Source: Phytophthora colocasiae (Eukaryota > Oomycota > Peronosporomycetes > Peronosporales > Peronosporaceae). From it: DNA of 64,000 nucleotides. Below, in pieces: positions 8,613 through 19,946 of the stretch. Each line of letters begins with the position of its first letter. The stretch's first letter is position 1. The position numbers and the translations under genes were made by a program. The notes beneath the pieces were generated by a model. It saw nothing but the letters and a program-made list of their open reading frames with translations. It ran no database searches and was not told where the DNA came from. The stretch covers positions 32,501 through 96,500 of the forward strand of contig JAGKQI010000030.1 of assembly GCA_018806915.1 (NCBI GenBank). Direction: 5' to 3'.

Positions 8613-11600
8613 GCAAGCCGACGTAGAACACGGGGTGTGTTCGCATCCGCTTTGGCAAGGCAAGCGTGTATGCCAGGCCCTTCTTGGCCACGACCGTAAA
8701 CGGTCCAATGAAGCGCGGACGCAATTTCGTCTTAAAGACACTCGACACTGCATGTGTAGGTAGGTTCTTAGCGTTTAATAAAACTTGGTCACCGACCTTA
8801 AATTTCCACATATTGCCTCTGCCTTTTGCATCAGCCTGTTCCTTCTGAACGTCTTGGCTTTCGGCCATCGCGTCACGCACACGGCGTAATACGCTCAATC
8901 TCACCGAGAGGAAGTCATCGACTTGTTTACGCACAGCAGAAGGGCTGATATCAGCAAGCTCGGAGTCGAGCGACGGCACAGCCTCTCTCCCACTAAGCCC
9001 AAGGCTACCGCGTGGCGGAGTGAGCGGGACGCGCGGATGCGCAAGGCCGTTCACGTAGAACGGGGTGAAGCCTGTCGAGGCATGCACCGCGTTGTTCATT
9101 GAGAACTAAACGAGAGGGAGCATAGCGCTCCAACGCTTTGGCGTTTCAGCGCATATGCTGCGGAGGATGTCCTCCAAGACGCGGTTCACGCGTTCAGTCT
9201 GACCGTCGGTCTGCGGATGATCCGTCGTGGACATGTCCAGTCGAGTGCCAAGCACTTTGAAGACGGACGTCCAGAAGTGACCCGTGAAACGGGGGTCTCG
9301 ATCCGAGACAATGGTCTCCGGCAGCCCATGCTGGCGGAAGACCCGATCGATAAAGATCGTCGCTGTACCAGCGCCATCGACGGTGTCCGGCACAGCCGCT
9401 AGGTGAGCCATCTTGCTCAAACGGTCAACAAAGACCACAACGCCCGTGTTGCCTGCCGTATCCTTCGGCAGGCCAAACACGAAGTCCATACTCATGGACT
9501 GCCAACACCCAGAGGGTACAGGCAAGCTCGCCAAAGGCGCTGCCGCATGCGGCGAGGGTTTAACCCGCTGGCACGTCTCGCACGTGTGCACATATGTGCT
9601 GACCCACTTGTACATCTTCGGCCACCAGTACATGGAGCTCACCGAGCCGTAGGTCTTCTCGCGACCGAGGTGGCCGCTTGTGGGCGTGTCGTGAGCCTCA
9701 TAGAGGATACGATACTTCAGGTCCTCATCGTGAGGAACCACCACACGTGGTGAGTCATCCTGACCCGTGCTGTAGTACAGCAGACCACCTCCCAGACTAT
9801 AGCGCTGGAGTCTCGCCTTTAGGCGTCGTGACAGAGTCACCTTTGAGTCCTGAAACTCATCGCTCCCTAGAGCTTGAAGCAGCGCGACACAAGAGTCGTC
9901 CTGAGCGTACGCCGCTCGAACCATGTCCGTCACGGACGACGTCACCGAGGTGACATGAGATAACTCATAGTCCGGGCGACGGGATAACGCGTCAGCGAGG
10001 ACGTTCTGCCTGCCAGGCTTATACTTCACCTCGAAGTTATACTCCGCAAAGAAAGAGAGCCATCGGACCATCCTCTGTGAGAGGTGGGGCGACTGCGTCG
10101 CGGTGCGCAGCGACGCATGATCCGTGTAGATCACGAATGGCTTGGAGCCGAGCAGGTGAACCCTGAATTTGACGAGAGCGTACTTCATCACGAGTAGCTC
10201 CTTGTCATGAACTGGATAGTTCTTCTCAGCAGCCTTGAGCTGCCGAGACTCAAACGCAATGACGCGTTCGCGCCCTTCGGCGTCCGCTTGTAGCAAAGCA
10301 CTGCCGATGGCAAAGTCCGAGGCGTCACAGACGACGATGAACGGACGATCGGGGTCTGGCAAAGCCAGTATCGGTGCCTGAAGCAGGCTATCCTTGATAC
10401 GAGTGAACGCACTCTCGTGCTCAGCACGCCATACCCATTCGGCATCCTTCTTAAGGAGATCCGTCAGTGGCCGAGCCAACTCAGCGTAGTTCTCGCTATA
10501 CTTGTGTAAGTAGTTGGCTAAGCCCAGCCACTTGCGCAAGTCCTTCTGGTTCAAGGGAACCGGCCAGTCCACAATGGCCTTAACCTTTGCTGGATCAGCA
10601 CGAAGGCCATGCTTCCCAATGAAGCACCCTAGGAAAGGGATTTCTTCCGCGCCAAAGACGCACTTGTCCGCGTTGGCGTACAACTTGTTGGTGCGCATGC
10701 ACTCGAGCACTGCTCTCACGTGTTCTACGTGTACCTCGACATCAGTCTTGCCGTGTTCGGCCTGGCTGTGGACGAACACGTCGTCAAAGTACGTCTGTGC
10801 GAATGCCCGCAGGGGCCTGAACAACTGCGTCACTAGACGATTTAACGTTGCAGGCGCGTTCGACAGCCCTTGGGGCATGACGAGCCATTCCCAGAGCATA
10901 CCGCTCGGGGTGCTCACCGCTGTAAGCGGAATATCACTGGCTCGCATGAGCAACTGATAGTAGCCATCGACTAAGTCGAGCGCACTGTACATGGTGCAAC
11001 CCACCATGTTGTTCTGAAGAACATCCTTCCTAGGAATCGGCGTCTGCGCCGGAATCGTGGCAGCGTTGAGCTTGTTAAAAGCGTGAACGATACGCCACTT
11101 GCCATTCGGCTTTCTGACACAGAACGTTGGCGCGGAGTGCGGAGACTTGCTCTCGCGCACGAGACCCGTCGCGTGCTTAGCACGGAAGAAGGCGTCAATG
11201 ACGTCGCATTGCTCTTTAGGAAGGGGACACTGCCGGGTCACGCAGTATTTAGTTCCGGGAACTAAGTCGATCTCGTGACGAACGCCTCGGTCAGGAGGCA
11301 GGCCACTCGGTGGTTCCTTTGAGACAACGTCTCCATATTCCTTCAGCAAGGAGTAGAAGGGATCCGAGGGATTCTTGAGGATCTCCGATCCACTCCTGGC
11401 GCTCAGCGCCTTCTTGACCTCGGCCAAGACGGACTCGTCAATGAGGGACGATGAGTTTAACTCCTCTTCAGGTCGAACGATGACCACCTCTGCGAGTTCG
11501 CCAGCCTTCAAGGCATCGCTAAAGTCGGCGAACGACATCTCTTCTAGCTCAAGGAGCTTGTCAACACTCGGCAGTCCGTCAAACAGGACGCTGCCTTCGG

Positions 11601-12150
11601 CACTGCCGTCCACTCCATCAACCAGAGTGTATAGCTGCCCACAGCCTCCCTGTGCGTCAGCACTTGACGTCACGGATGACTCAGACGCAGAGCGTCTCGC
11701 CCAAAGGGCCTTACGACGTCGTCGTCTAGCCGACGAACGTCCACTCGACGGAGTACGTGCCGTCGCACAAGTTTCGGGCTCTCTCGGCCCAGTGTCAGTG
11801 ACACTCTGCGATCCACTCGGTCGACGACCGATACCGCTCAGTGGAGTACGTGCCGCTGCACAATCAATGACCGTAACAGGTCCGGTGTCAGAGACACTCA
11901 GCGATCGACTTGGTCCACGACCAGTATCACTCGACGGAGTACGTGCCGCCCCACAGTTCACGGCCTGGTAAGGCCCGATGCCATCGGCATCCAGTGACGG
12001 TCCATGACCGGCGTCACTCGGCGGAGTACGTGCCGCCCCACAGGGGTTACGTGAGCTTTGCCCACACGTTGATTCACCGTCAACCAGCGCTATGCGCTCA
12101 ACAGGACTGCGGTCCTCGCACTCGGTGCTGTCCACAAAACTCGGACACAC
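7993..12150 (-). pseudogene. Gypsy A Pol (RT, RNase H, integrase, chromodomain)
   Basis: About 1385 codons with one nonsense codon. In order: an N-terminal segment with four Cys-x-x-ARTP repeats (about 11720-12040), reverse transcriptase (YFDD motif near 10790), RNase H (VCDASDFAIG, IYTDHASL), integrase with HHCC zinc finger and the DDE core (SMDFVFGL; SDRDPRF; QTDGQTERV), and a C-terminal chromodomain (YLVKWRGYLHSQNSWE). The reading frame is broken at about 9103-9105, where GAG in copy B is TAG here, after AMLPLV. The second half restarts by chance at a Met (9099). Apart from that it is intact, so the inactivation is recent. Confidence 0.9.
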
Positions 12151-12690
12151 CGACTTCCAGCATCATTGCCGACTCGGCTCGATGCTCGCGCCAGTAGCGC
12201 TTCTGCTTCCTAGCAGAGGTGGGTTCATGACTCGCCAAAGCTCCACTAGGAGAGAAGTGCGTAGCACCTAAGGTCTTCGACCTCCAATCGATCCATGGCT
12301 CGTGGCGCTCCAGCCACGCCATACCAAGGATGAGGTCGTACCTCGAATCCAGGTCCAAGACCAAGCAGCGTTCTACGCTGTCGAAGTCAAGAACTTCAGC
12401 CGCAGGTCCATGGGGACCTTGGCGGCCGTGACACGGACCCCAGTCGCTAGACGGACAGTGACGGTGTCACCTCTTCGCGCTCGAAGCGCCTCAGCATATT
12501 GCTGGCTACCCTCAACGGTGGAGCGTCTGACATAGTTGCCAGACGCTCCCGAATCGATCAACACGATCCACGGCTTCTCGAAGCCCTTCACGTCCACATG
12601 GACGACCAGCAAGCCCTGCTTACTCACTTTCCGTGTTCAAGAGCACGGAGCTCTTCGGGGCTGAGCCCCAGTGCCTCTCACGCACTGCAG
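12098..12690 (-). pseudogene. Gypsy A protease, frameshifted
   Basis: Retroviral-type aspartic protease with the active-site motif LIDSGASGNYV (near 12555) and the second conserved strand LILGMAWLERH (near 12330). Copy B encodes this as one frame. A has lost one base near 12387 (CTTGACTTCG instead of CTTGGACTTCG), which splits the frame into 12373-12627 and 12098-12364. The end overlaps the start of pol by about 53 nt in another frame. Confidence 0.88.
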
Positions 12691-12723
12691 AACTCAGTTC
12701 TTCCCCAGTAGACCGCCCCGCGT

Positions 12724-13695
12724 CTACTGGGAGCCGTCGTTTCCCTGGGCAGAGCCCATAGCGGGACCCGCGGCAGGGTTGCGGCCATTCTGGCCGGCGC
12801 GCTCTTTGCGCAGAGGGCAGTTGGGCCTCAGATGTGTGGGACTACCACACGTGTAGCACCGGCGGGTGCTCATACGCTGCACCGCAGCTCGTAGCTCGGC
12901 TACTTCATCTTCAGCATAGCTGAGGTCCATGGGCTCGGGTCCCCCGGACCCTGTGCTGTTAGCACCGACCTTCGACAACTTAAAGTTGTGTTCGGCATTC
13001 AATGCCACGCTGACAGCGTCCTCGAAGGTGCGAGGATTCTGACGGAATGCCTCCGTCCTGGCCACGCCAGCTCGCAAACCTTCCATGAAGATGGTCACGG
13101 TGACCACCTCAGGTAGAGGGTCGGCAGCCATGCCGGCAATGAGCGTGCGCAGCTCTTGGACATAGTCCACCAGGTCCTTCTTGCCCTGTCGGCAAGCAAG
13201 GAAGCGTGACCGCACGCGATACGCCTGGTTAGGCGGAGCAAACACTTGCGTAAGCTTGGCCTTAAGCTCACTCCAAGTGGGGAAGGCCATTTCTACCGAC
13301 GTCCCAGACGTCAAGGCCCATTCTCGTGCTCGCCCTTCGAGCTTAGAGATGGCGAACGCCACGCGTTCGCCTTCCAACTGAAGCATCGCGGCCCCCATGG
13401 CCATTTCGACCTCTCGGGTCCACAACAGGAGGTTCTCTCCTTCGTGCCCGTGAAAGGTCTTCACGCTGAGCGTGACGGGCTTAGCTCTCGGAGCGAGGTT
13501 AACCCCTTTTACATTCCGTTGGATGTGCTCAACGAGAGCGTTTTCGTACGAGGCAAATGCCTCGAGGCGCGCGTTGACGGCCTCCGGCCCTTGGGACGCA
13601 AGGTGCGCCATACCTTCTGGGCCCAGCAAGGACGTAAGCTTGTTAAGCGTGTCCCGCTGACTCGGAGTCAAGTGAGCGTATGCTTCTGGCTCCAT
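12724..13695 (-). CDS. gag: Gypsy A Gag
   Basis: 323 codons from ATG at 13695; a GTG two codons earlier also opens the frame. It forms the capsid and nucleocapsid of the virus-like particle. The central part is a retrotransposon gag domain ([19 protein letters not shown] through FMEGLR). The C-terminus has one CCHC zinc knuckle ([14 protein letters not shown]) followed by a basic tail. No internal stop. Differs from copy B by few residues, for example Glu versus Gln in LEG(E/Q)RVAF. Confidence 0.92.
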   Translation of the reverse strand: MEPEAYAHLTPSQRDTLNKLTSLLGPEGMAHLASQGPEAVNARLEAFASYENALVEHIQRNVKGVNLAPRAKPVTLSVKTFHGHEGENLLLWTREVEMAMGAAMLQLEGERVAFAISKLEGRAREWALTSGTSVEMAFPTWSELKAKLTQVFAPPNQAYRVRSRFLACRQGKKDLVDYVQELRTLIAGMAADPLPEVVTVTIFMEGLRAGVARTEAFRQNPRTFEDAVSVALNAEHNFKLSKVGANSTGSGGPEPMDLSYAEDEVAELRAAVQRMSTRRCYTCGSPTHLRPNCPLRKERAGQNGRNPAAGPAMGSAQGNDGSQ

Positions 13696-13742
13696 TCTCA
13701 CAGAGAAACAGTCTTCAACTCAGGAGTTGGATTGACTACAAG

Positions 13743-13750
13743 TGATACCA
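13743..13750 (-). promoter_or_regulatory. Gypsy A primer binding site
   Basis: On the minus strand, TGGTATCA begins two bases after the 5' LTR, matching the first eight bases of the usual initiator-Met tRNA primer site. Copy B reads TGGTAGCA. Confidence 0.55.
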
Positions 13751-13752
13751 GA

Positions 13753-14148
13753 TGCAGCGGGGCTGCGTAGGTGTGCACGACACAGAGGAAGTTTTAGCTG
13801 ACTCGTAGAGTCCTGCTTGCACGGCACTAGCCTTCGGTTCTATACAAGAACCAAGTAGTCCACTAAATACGGGACCCACACAATCAGTGTCCCTATAATA
13901 AAGGTAAAATGCAAACTGATTTTTATTGACTTTATTGCCCTAATCCTGAATGTAACGGATTTAGTATCTAGCATACTAAATCCTAAATAAATGCAATGTG
14001 TGGCTCTGAGCTAACTGCCAGCAACTGGCTACATATGTGACGTGTGAGGAACCCTATGTGTAGTACACAGATCTGTGACTTGTGACCTGGATGGTGTATA
14101 CCACACCAACTGTAGCCAAGGCGCACAGCGCCGTGTAACCCCGTTACA
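13753..14148 (-). repeat. Gypsy A 5' LTR
   Basis: 396 bp, TG to CA. It lacks the 17 bp present in both 3' LTRs and matches the B 5' LTR at every site that separates 5' from 3' copies. Confidence 0.9.
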
Positions 14149-14153
14149 TACCT
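14149..14153. repeat. target-site duplication at right of Gypsy A
   Basis: TACCT, the reverse complement of AGGTA at 28995-28999 beside Gypsy B. Confidence 0.85.
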
Positions 14154-14888
14154 GTTCCAGAGGGGTCTGCTTCGCATCTGCGCGTGATTTCGTCGGCTAC
14201 TTTTTTTCAGCGGGAGGAGCTGCAGTCGGTTCCAGTGTGAATACCGGGTCATCGAGCGGCGCCGAAACAGTTGGAGCCACAGGAGACGTCAACGGTGCCG
14301 CAACTGCTGGAGACACAGGGGACGGTGATGGTGCCGCAGTATTTGGCGTGGGGCCAAAGGCAAGCCATCCTTGGCGCCGACAGTATTGCAGGAGACTCGC
14401 TTCGCCTACACGTAGCATATATCCATCAGAGCAGCAGTCACTTACAAACACCTAGCAAACCTACCGACGAAGTAGTCGACCCCTTCGCTCCCTTGGAGGT
14501 TCCCGCCAGGTGGTACGTATCGATGATCGTTGCTGAGGCCCTTCGACTTCTTGAACGTCCATCCTTTCTTCTTCAGCTCGCGCCAAATATGCTTGAAGCT
14601 CTTCTCATACACCACGGTGTACATGATTGCACTGACTGTCTCCTTCGGCGCAGATTCTGGAATGAAAGGCTGGGAGCAGCCCGCAGATTTTTATATTTGC
14701 AGCGCTATGTGCATCCCGAAAATCCCATGTCTCACTTGATAGAGACACTGCAATCAACCTGTGTAATTTTTTCAATACAAACTTCTATATGCGAAATGGC
14801 GAGAGCTAATATTTGCTGCGGAGATCGCCGAATACTTTCACCTCTACAACCTGTATTCCGGATTATCCGTAATGCCGGAGTAAAAGGG
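14149..14888 (-). pseudogene. PiggyBac-like transposon, 5' part
   Basis: The N-terminal end of a PiggyBac-like element whose remainder is at 28995-31883. On the minus strand, ATG at 14624 opens a frame with the conserved oomycete PiggyBac N-terminal stretch: WRELKKKGWTFKKSKGLS, then HRYVPPGGN, then GVDYFVG. A frameshift near 14450 leads into a Pro/Ala-rich stretch (SPSPVSPAVAAPL) ending in an in-frame TAG near 14197. After that the frame continues to the break at 14149. With the 5-bp duplication counted once, this frame continues at 28995 (…PLEQ then VSPSARK…). The left terminal repeat CCCTTTTACTCCG is at 14876-14888, next to TTAA. Confidence 0.78.
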
Positions 14889-14892
14889 TTAA
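14889..14892. repeat. PiggyBac TTAA target site, left
   Basis: TTAA directly outside the left terminal repeat; its partner is at 31884-31887. Confidence 0.65.
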
Positions 14893-14915
14893 CCCACATA
14901 ACCCACAAGGACATC

Positions 14916-15365
14916 TTAACCTTCGTTCTTGAATGAAAACATCCTTGGTAAATGCTTTCGCCTAAGCTCATCTTTCAGCGATCCAAGAATTTCACCTCTG
15001 ACGCTGAAATATGAATACCCCCAACTGTCCCTATTAATCATTACCCTGGTGTGCAAACCAACAAAATAGACCAACAAGGCCGTATCTTATTATTCCATGC
15101 TAATGTATTCAAATGAGCAAACGCCTGCTTTAAACACTCTAATTTTTTCACAGTAAACGATGCAAGCCCACCAACCCACCAACTTAACGGCAGAAAGGCA
15201 GCCTCACAAAAAATGCCTCGAACATCCATAAGTACGCACTCCCAGAGGGAGCGGACCGGACATCCAAAACAGAAATCCAACTACGAGCTTTTTAACTGCA
15301 ACAACTTTAATATACGCTATTGGAGCTGGAATTACCGCGGCTGCTGGCATCAGACTTGCCCTCCA
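14916..15365 (-). rRNA. 18S rRNA fragment, part 2 (pseudogene)
   Basis: On the minus strand this runs from TGGAGGGCAAGTCTG through GCCAGCAGCCGCGGTAATTC and TTAAAGTTGTTGCAGTTAAA, then a stramenopile-like V4 region, GAATACATTAGCATGGAATA, GGTAATGATTAATAGGGACA, AGAGGTGAAATTCTTGGATC and GCGAAAGCATTTACCAAGGA. It ends near AAGAACGAAGG. About 450 nt; small deletions are visible (for example in TTTCATTAATCAAG), so it is a relic. Its 15-bp start duplicates the end of part 1, marking the LINE insertion in 18S. Confidence 0.93.
15351..15365. repeat. LINE target-site duplication, copy 2
   Basis: On the minus strand TGGAGGGCAAGTCTG, identical to 4838-4852. The LINE 5' UTR starts at 15366. Confidence 0.8.
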
Positions 15366-15487
15366 GTTCCGAATTTAGTCCCAATCCCCCAAGTGATATT
15401 CACACGGGGCCACCTAAACGCGTAACTACCCAGCCCCTCCGCCGCTTGAGACCGCCAACCCCGCTGCACGCCCCTTAGCCTGCAAAC

Positions 15488-17408
15488 ATGTCGACGCCTC
15501 CTGCGACCCCTACTGTGTCGATCCTACGTCGTGCACCCCCGCGCACAACCGGGAATGCTTCCTCCGCTTCTCCAAGCCGCAGGAACTCGACCGCCAAACC
15601 GGCGACCCTTCAACGCCCCGGTCGTTACATGCCACCGGAGTCGCTGCTGACAGCGCTGGATGAAGCCATCGCTCAGCACGGTGATGCTGCTGACCTTCGC
15701 TTGATAGCGTTGAGAGAAGTCCAACGCGCTCGTGTGCCAGCCACGCTCAAGTTCAAGCTTTCATCCCTGCCGGCCAACTTGCCAAGACTCATCAATTGGA
15801 TGAGATAATGGCGGCCATCAACAAGGAGACGCAGACGGCGATGTGGACTGCCGCTGTCTCCTCGCTATGCGACTTTATTCGCATTCCGGGACGAGGCATA
15901 CGCTTCACGTGTACGTCCTCGGGAATGGCAGCTAAGCTAGGCGGAACTGGAGTCCGAATTTTCGGCTCAGATTTCGTCATTAAGACTTCCAGTGTCTTCG
16001 ACTGCATGTACTTTGTCGATTTGAAGAACGTGCCCTCCGACCTGGACGACGACACGCTCTACGAGTACTTCACGCGTCTTGGATTATCACCACTGGTCAC
16101 TCCGACGTACCAGGTTGGTGCGCTCACGTCACGAGACCGTACCCTGTGGTTCAGTTCACCTGAGTGCCCCAGGGAACTCATGGTCGACGACACCACCGCT
16201 CTCAGAGAGATTTTCTTTGAAGGCTTTTCAAGTCCGGTGTTTGTGCGGCATAAGCTGCGCTCTCTGAACGTAACTTCTCCTTCAATTGTAGAGAGGAACG
16301 CCAAGCCAGCTCGCGAGAAAGAAGCTGTTACTTTGGCCGACCCCCCTGGACCTCGGGTTCAAAGTACCCCCCAAGAAAAAATGTCCCCCGTAGCAGGCAC
16401 GGCCTCAACGGACCAAAACATGGTCTCAGGCCCTTCTACGGATCCTATCCTCGACGTTGCACAACCGGGATTTGAGGCCTCATTCCAGGAATGGACCGTG
16501 GCAACTTCTCGAATCTCGATCATGCACCCCAAATCGATAAAATCGGACATTCAAATGATGGGCGAATTGTTTTTGGGATCCACTGCACACCCACGAGCTA
16601 TGAACTTGCGTTCAGTGACCCTGATGATGATGACGACGCTGAAGACACTGATGTCAATGTTTTTAAGGGAGACAAAATCGTGACGGCAGTACCTCTCAAA
16701 CCAAGTCCCGAAGTTGGCAAGACCATCTTGGCTCACTCGATGCTCGAAGTGCCGCACACTAATATGCCGAGAGGTAGCCTTCGCTCGATTGCGAAGGCCA
16801 TCCCGACCACGTTCGCGGACCTCTCGGAGCCGGAAAGTCGGTTGGCCACAATCACTGCTCAACCTCATGCGCTGCAACCCTTGGTGAATGACCCAAGTCA
16901 GACGTTGAACAACGCTGTGTCAGAACACGCGATACTCCGTGCCTACAGTGGATATGCCTCTGCTACTCATGGAACGTCCACACAGCTGCTACCACGACTG
17001 AAGATTGATTTCCCTGAACAGATCCCTACTTCAAACGATATTTTGGAAAAAGTGTACCCAGACCCCAACGCCCGAGATATTGCGATGTCGTATGCTTTGG
17101 CTGACCTCTACTTGCGTGTACACGCGCCTATCATATACCACGATCCAATCAAGGTTGGAGCACTCACTGGCACGACAAAACCTGAGTGCCTGCAATACGC
17201 GTCCTTCCTACTTTGGTCCGACTCAGTCTTACATGCACTCTGGTCCGGTGCTTTAGGAGAGCATTACGAAAGCCACCTCCCAGACCACGTAGAATCGGCG
17301 ATAGGTCTGATCACGTTCCAGGACCCAGAATACGAGGACGCAGTTATGTCGGATACCGGAAACACGTCTGAAATGGGAGAGGATCAAGTTGAAACTTCCC
17401 ACCTCTAA
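15488..17408 (+). pseudogene. LINE ORF1 (RNA-binding protein), frameshifted
   Basis: ORF1 begins at ATG 15488 with a Ser/Thr/Pro/Arg-rich N-terminus. It is broken near 15800 (stop at 15808, reading resumed at 15796) and again near 16600 (16683 versus 16491-17408). The middle part contains an RRM-like arrangement (MYFVDLKNVPSDLDDDTLYE … LWFSSPECPRELM), as in ORF1 proteins that bind LINE RNA. The last part has no recognised domain. It is the second of the two LINE proteins by usual architecture; the assignment rests on position and the RRM-like strand pattern. Confidence 0.7.
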
Positions 17409-17423
17409 TGATCCGTGGTGCCT

Positions 17424-18631
17424 ATCAGGTATCAGCATGAACATCAACGGGCTTAACAACCCGCCTGTCGGATTTTTTCAAAGGCTTTTCACAAACTTCT
17501 CTCTCATTGCGTTTCAAGAAACCAAAATCCAGCTCAAGTGATAATGTTCGGCGCGTGATTAATTTCTCCAAGGTGTGCGACTCAAAATCTCTTTCGTTTT
17601 GGTCGCACGAAATTGACCCTGACTTCTCAGTGGAAAGAGGTCGCGATGGAGTGGGCCTCCTACTTTCAGGTAGACACCCATTCCTACGAGCGCACGATGT
17701 TACTGAACGATACATCGGCGCTGAAGTTCTAGATATTCTAAAAAACCACTACATTGTGGTCGAAGCCCACACCGACGACTGTATTTTTTTCATTCATGTG
17801 GTATATGCACCGGTCCAAGTGGCAGACCGGAAATTATTTTTCAACGCGCTACCGACCAGATTTCCAGACGACGGTCACTACGTAGTGATGGGAGACTGTA
17901 ACGTACCGATGGACGTTCTTATGGATGAAGTTACGCCATACCCCCACGATTTAGCTCGCTCGGAATTTATTGCATGGCAGCTTAGACTGGGCGTTATTGA
18001 CGCATGGAGGAACTGCAACCCAGACAAATGTGAGTTCACAGGTCCAGGCCGCAAAAATCGAATTGATTATCTCCTTCTCTCCCCATCGCTACTTACAGAT
18101 AACCTTCGTGAGGTTTCGCACGTTATCGACCAGAAATTTCATCACGAGGACCATCTACCAATCCAGTTTACGATCCAATCTCTGAATCAACCGGATATTG
18201 CGCCACTCCCGTGGAAGTGCCCACGATGGATTTTAGAAAACCCGGTTGTGCACCGTGTTCTAGAGATTAACCTAGATCAGCTGTGTGCTCGGTTACGCTG
18301 TGGCATTGCTGACAACCCAGGGGCATTACTCGACGAGCACAAGCGAGCTGACGGAATTTTCCTAAGGCAAATGGCTCAAGAATTTAAGAACAAAGATAAA
18401 GCTACATACAGCAAGTTGAAAAATGAGCTTACGAAGCGGAGACGTTGCACGCAACGGCGCCAAATGCTACGACAGCAGACGCAATTATCTGTGCAAAGGC
18501 AGCACTGGAAGCTTTTATGGAAGGCCAAAATTCCCGTAGACAACAGACCGAATTTGACTCAGATGTCCGCTGTGGAGAGACCGGCACCAAACACTTCCTC
18601 CGTAGGCCATACAACGCTGATGTGCGTGTAG
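17424..18631 (+). pseudogene. LINE ORF2 APE-type endonuclease
   Basis: An exonuclease/endonuclease/phosphatase-family domain that nicks target DNA for target-primed reverse transcription. Visible motifs: start strand ISMNINGLN with IAFQETK (17430-17527), YAPV near 17803, MGDCNVP (the GDFN-type motif) near 17886, RIDYLLLSP near 18059, and the catalytic DH in EDHLPIQF near 18144. A frameshift near 17520 separates the first motif from the rest. The frame then runs to 18631, where another shift occurs before the RT. Confidence 0.87.
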
Positions 18632-19946
18632 CGATTCCTGCGGTTACGTTAGATGATGGTACAACAAGTGCACAACCGGGTTTGATCATCGGAAGTATTG
18701 GGGAGAAATTTTCCAGAGCCCCTCTCGGGATTTATCACCTAATATCGCCAAACGGAAATTTCAGCCGGTGGAACTTTTGAAAATTTTGGAGCACACCAAG
18801 ACTAGATTAACGCTAGAAGACAGTCGCTATTTGGACTCTCCTCTGACAGCTAATGAGTTGTTCTGGGCAATTAAGTCTATCGCGAAAGGGAAATCGAGTG
18901 GGCTTGATGGTATCCCAGCAGAATACTACCAAATGTTTTCTCATAAATGGGCCCAGGTATATGAGCTCATTTACGCTGCTCAATTCAGCAAAGGAAGAAT
19001 GACTAAGTTCCAGCGACGGGCATACATCTCTCTACTCTATAAGAAAGGCGACCGAACGCTTCCGGCAAATTATCGACCTTTAACTCTGCTGAAGCACGAC
19101 GCAAAATTTTAGTCCCAAAGTACTCTCGTATAGGCTGCGGAATATTTTGCCAAAACTACTACACCCGGATCAATTTGGATTCACCCAGGGCAGATCGATA
19201 CGGCATGCGCTGATTGAATTCCAAGACATACAACAACTAGCGCGTAACCTCGGCCTCAAAGATGCGGGCGCAGTTATGTTGGATTTTGCAAAGGCTTTCG
19301 ACAGTGTACTTTGGCCCGCACTCGATTTAGTGCTCAAACATTTCGGGTTTGGAAAATTCTTTCGGGACGCACTACGTACATTTTACAAAGGCACTATCGT
19401 CACCGTGCTGGTAAACGGTACTGCGAGCGCGTACTTCGAGCTGGGATGCGGGGTTCGCCAGGGAGACCCGCTTTCACCGGCACTTTTCGTAATTTTTCTA
19501 GAGCCTATGCTGAACTACTTGAGGTGGAAGACTGGACATTTAGGAATTCACCCCCCTAAGTCGCGAAGCCCCCATCACCTATTAGCATTTGCGGATGACT
19601 GCACAGGGATACTGAAGGACCTGGTGCACACACGGGTTTTCGTCGACAGTGTCCAGTATTTTTCCAGAGCTGCCGGATTGATGCTGAATGCTGACAAAAC
19701 CATCATTTTCCCATTTCAACAATGTGACCCAAGTTTACGAGATTCTCTCGTGGACGCAGGTTTCTATGTGGTTCCAGACAATGCGTCGACAAGGTTGTTG
19801 GGTGTGCCCCAGAGTCCGAGCAGCTCCCGTTTTGATACGCTCATTCCTAAAATGGTTGAAAGGTGTCAACTCTGGAAATATCGAGGTCGAACATTGAGAG
19901 GACGTGCCGTGATTCTACGAACGATTATATTGCCCTTACTTTGGTA

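Larger units (their letters stand above)
6262..14148 (-). mobile_element. Gypsy A, Ty3/Gypsy LTR retrotransposon
   Basis: Complete element in minus orientation: 5' LTR at 13753-14148, then gag, protease, pol with chromodomain, a 1.3-kb 3' region with a long antisense frame, polypurine tract, and 3' LTR at 6262-6673. It is nearly identical to Gypsy B at 21104-28994 but inverted. It has two disabling changes that B lacks: a 1-base deletion in protease near 12387 and a nonsense codon in the integrase region at about 9105. It sits inside a LINE. Flanking 5-bp sequences show it has recombined with B. Confidence 0.93.

Noticed and set aside
13753..14148. Matching 5-bp duplication directly flanking Gypsy A
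   Set aside because: GGAGT and TACCT do not match; the pairs only match across A and B, which led to the inversion finding.
14271..14936. 221-codon plus-strand frame
   Set aside because: Antisense shadow of the PiggyBac N-terminus that ends near the 18S relic; no domain.
14916..15365. Functional 18S rRNA gene
   Set aside because: Only an internal fragment with small deletions; both ends missing.
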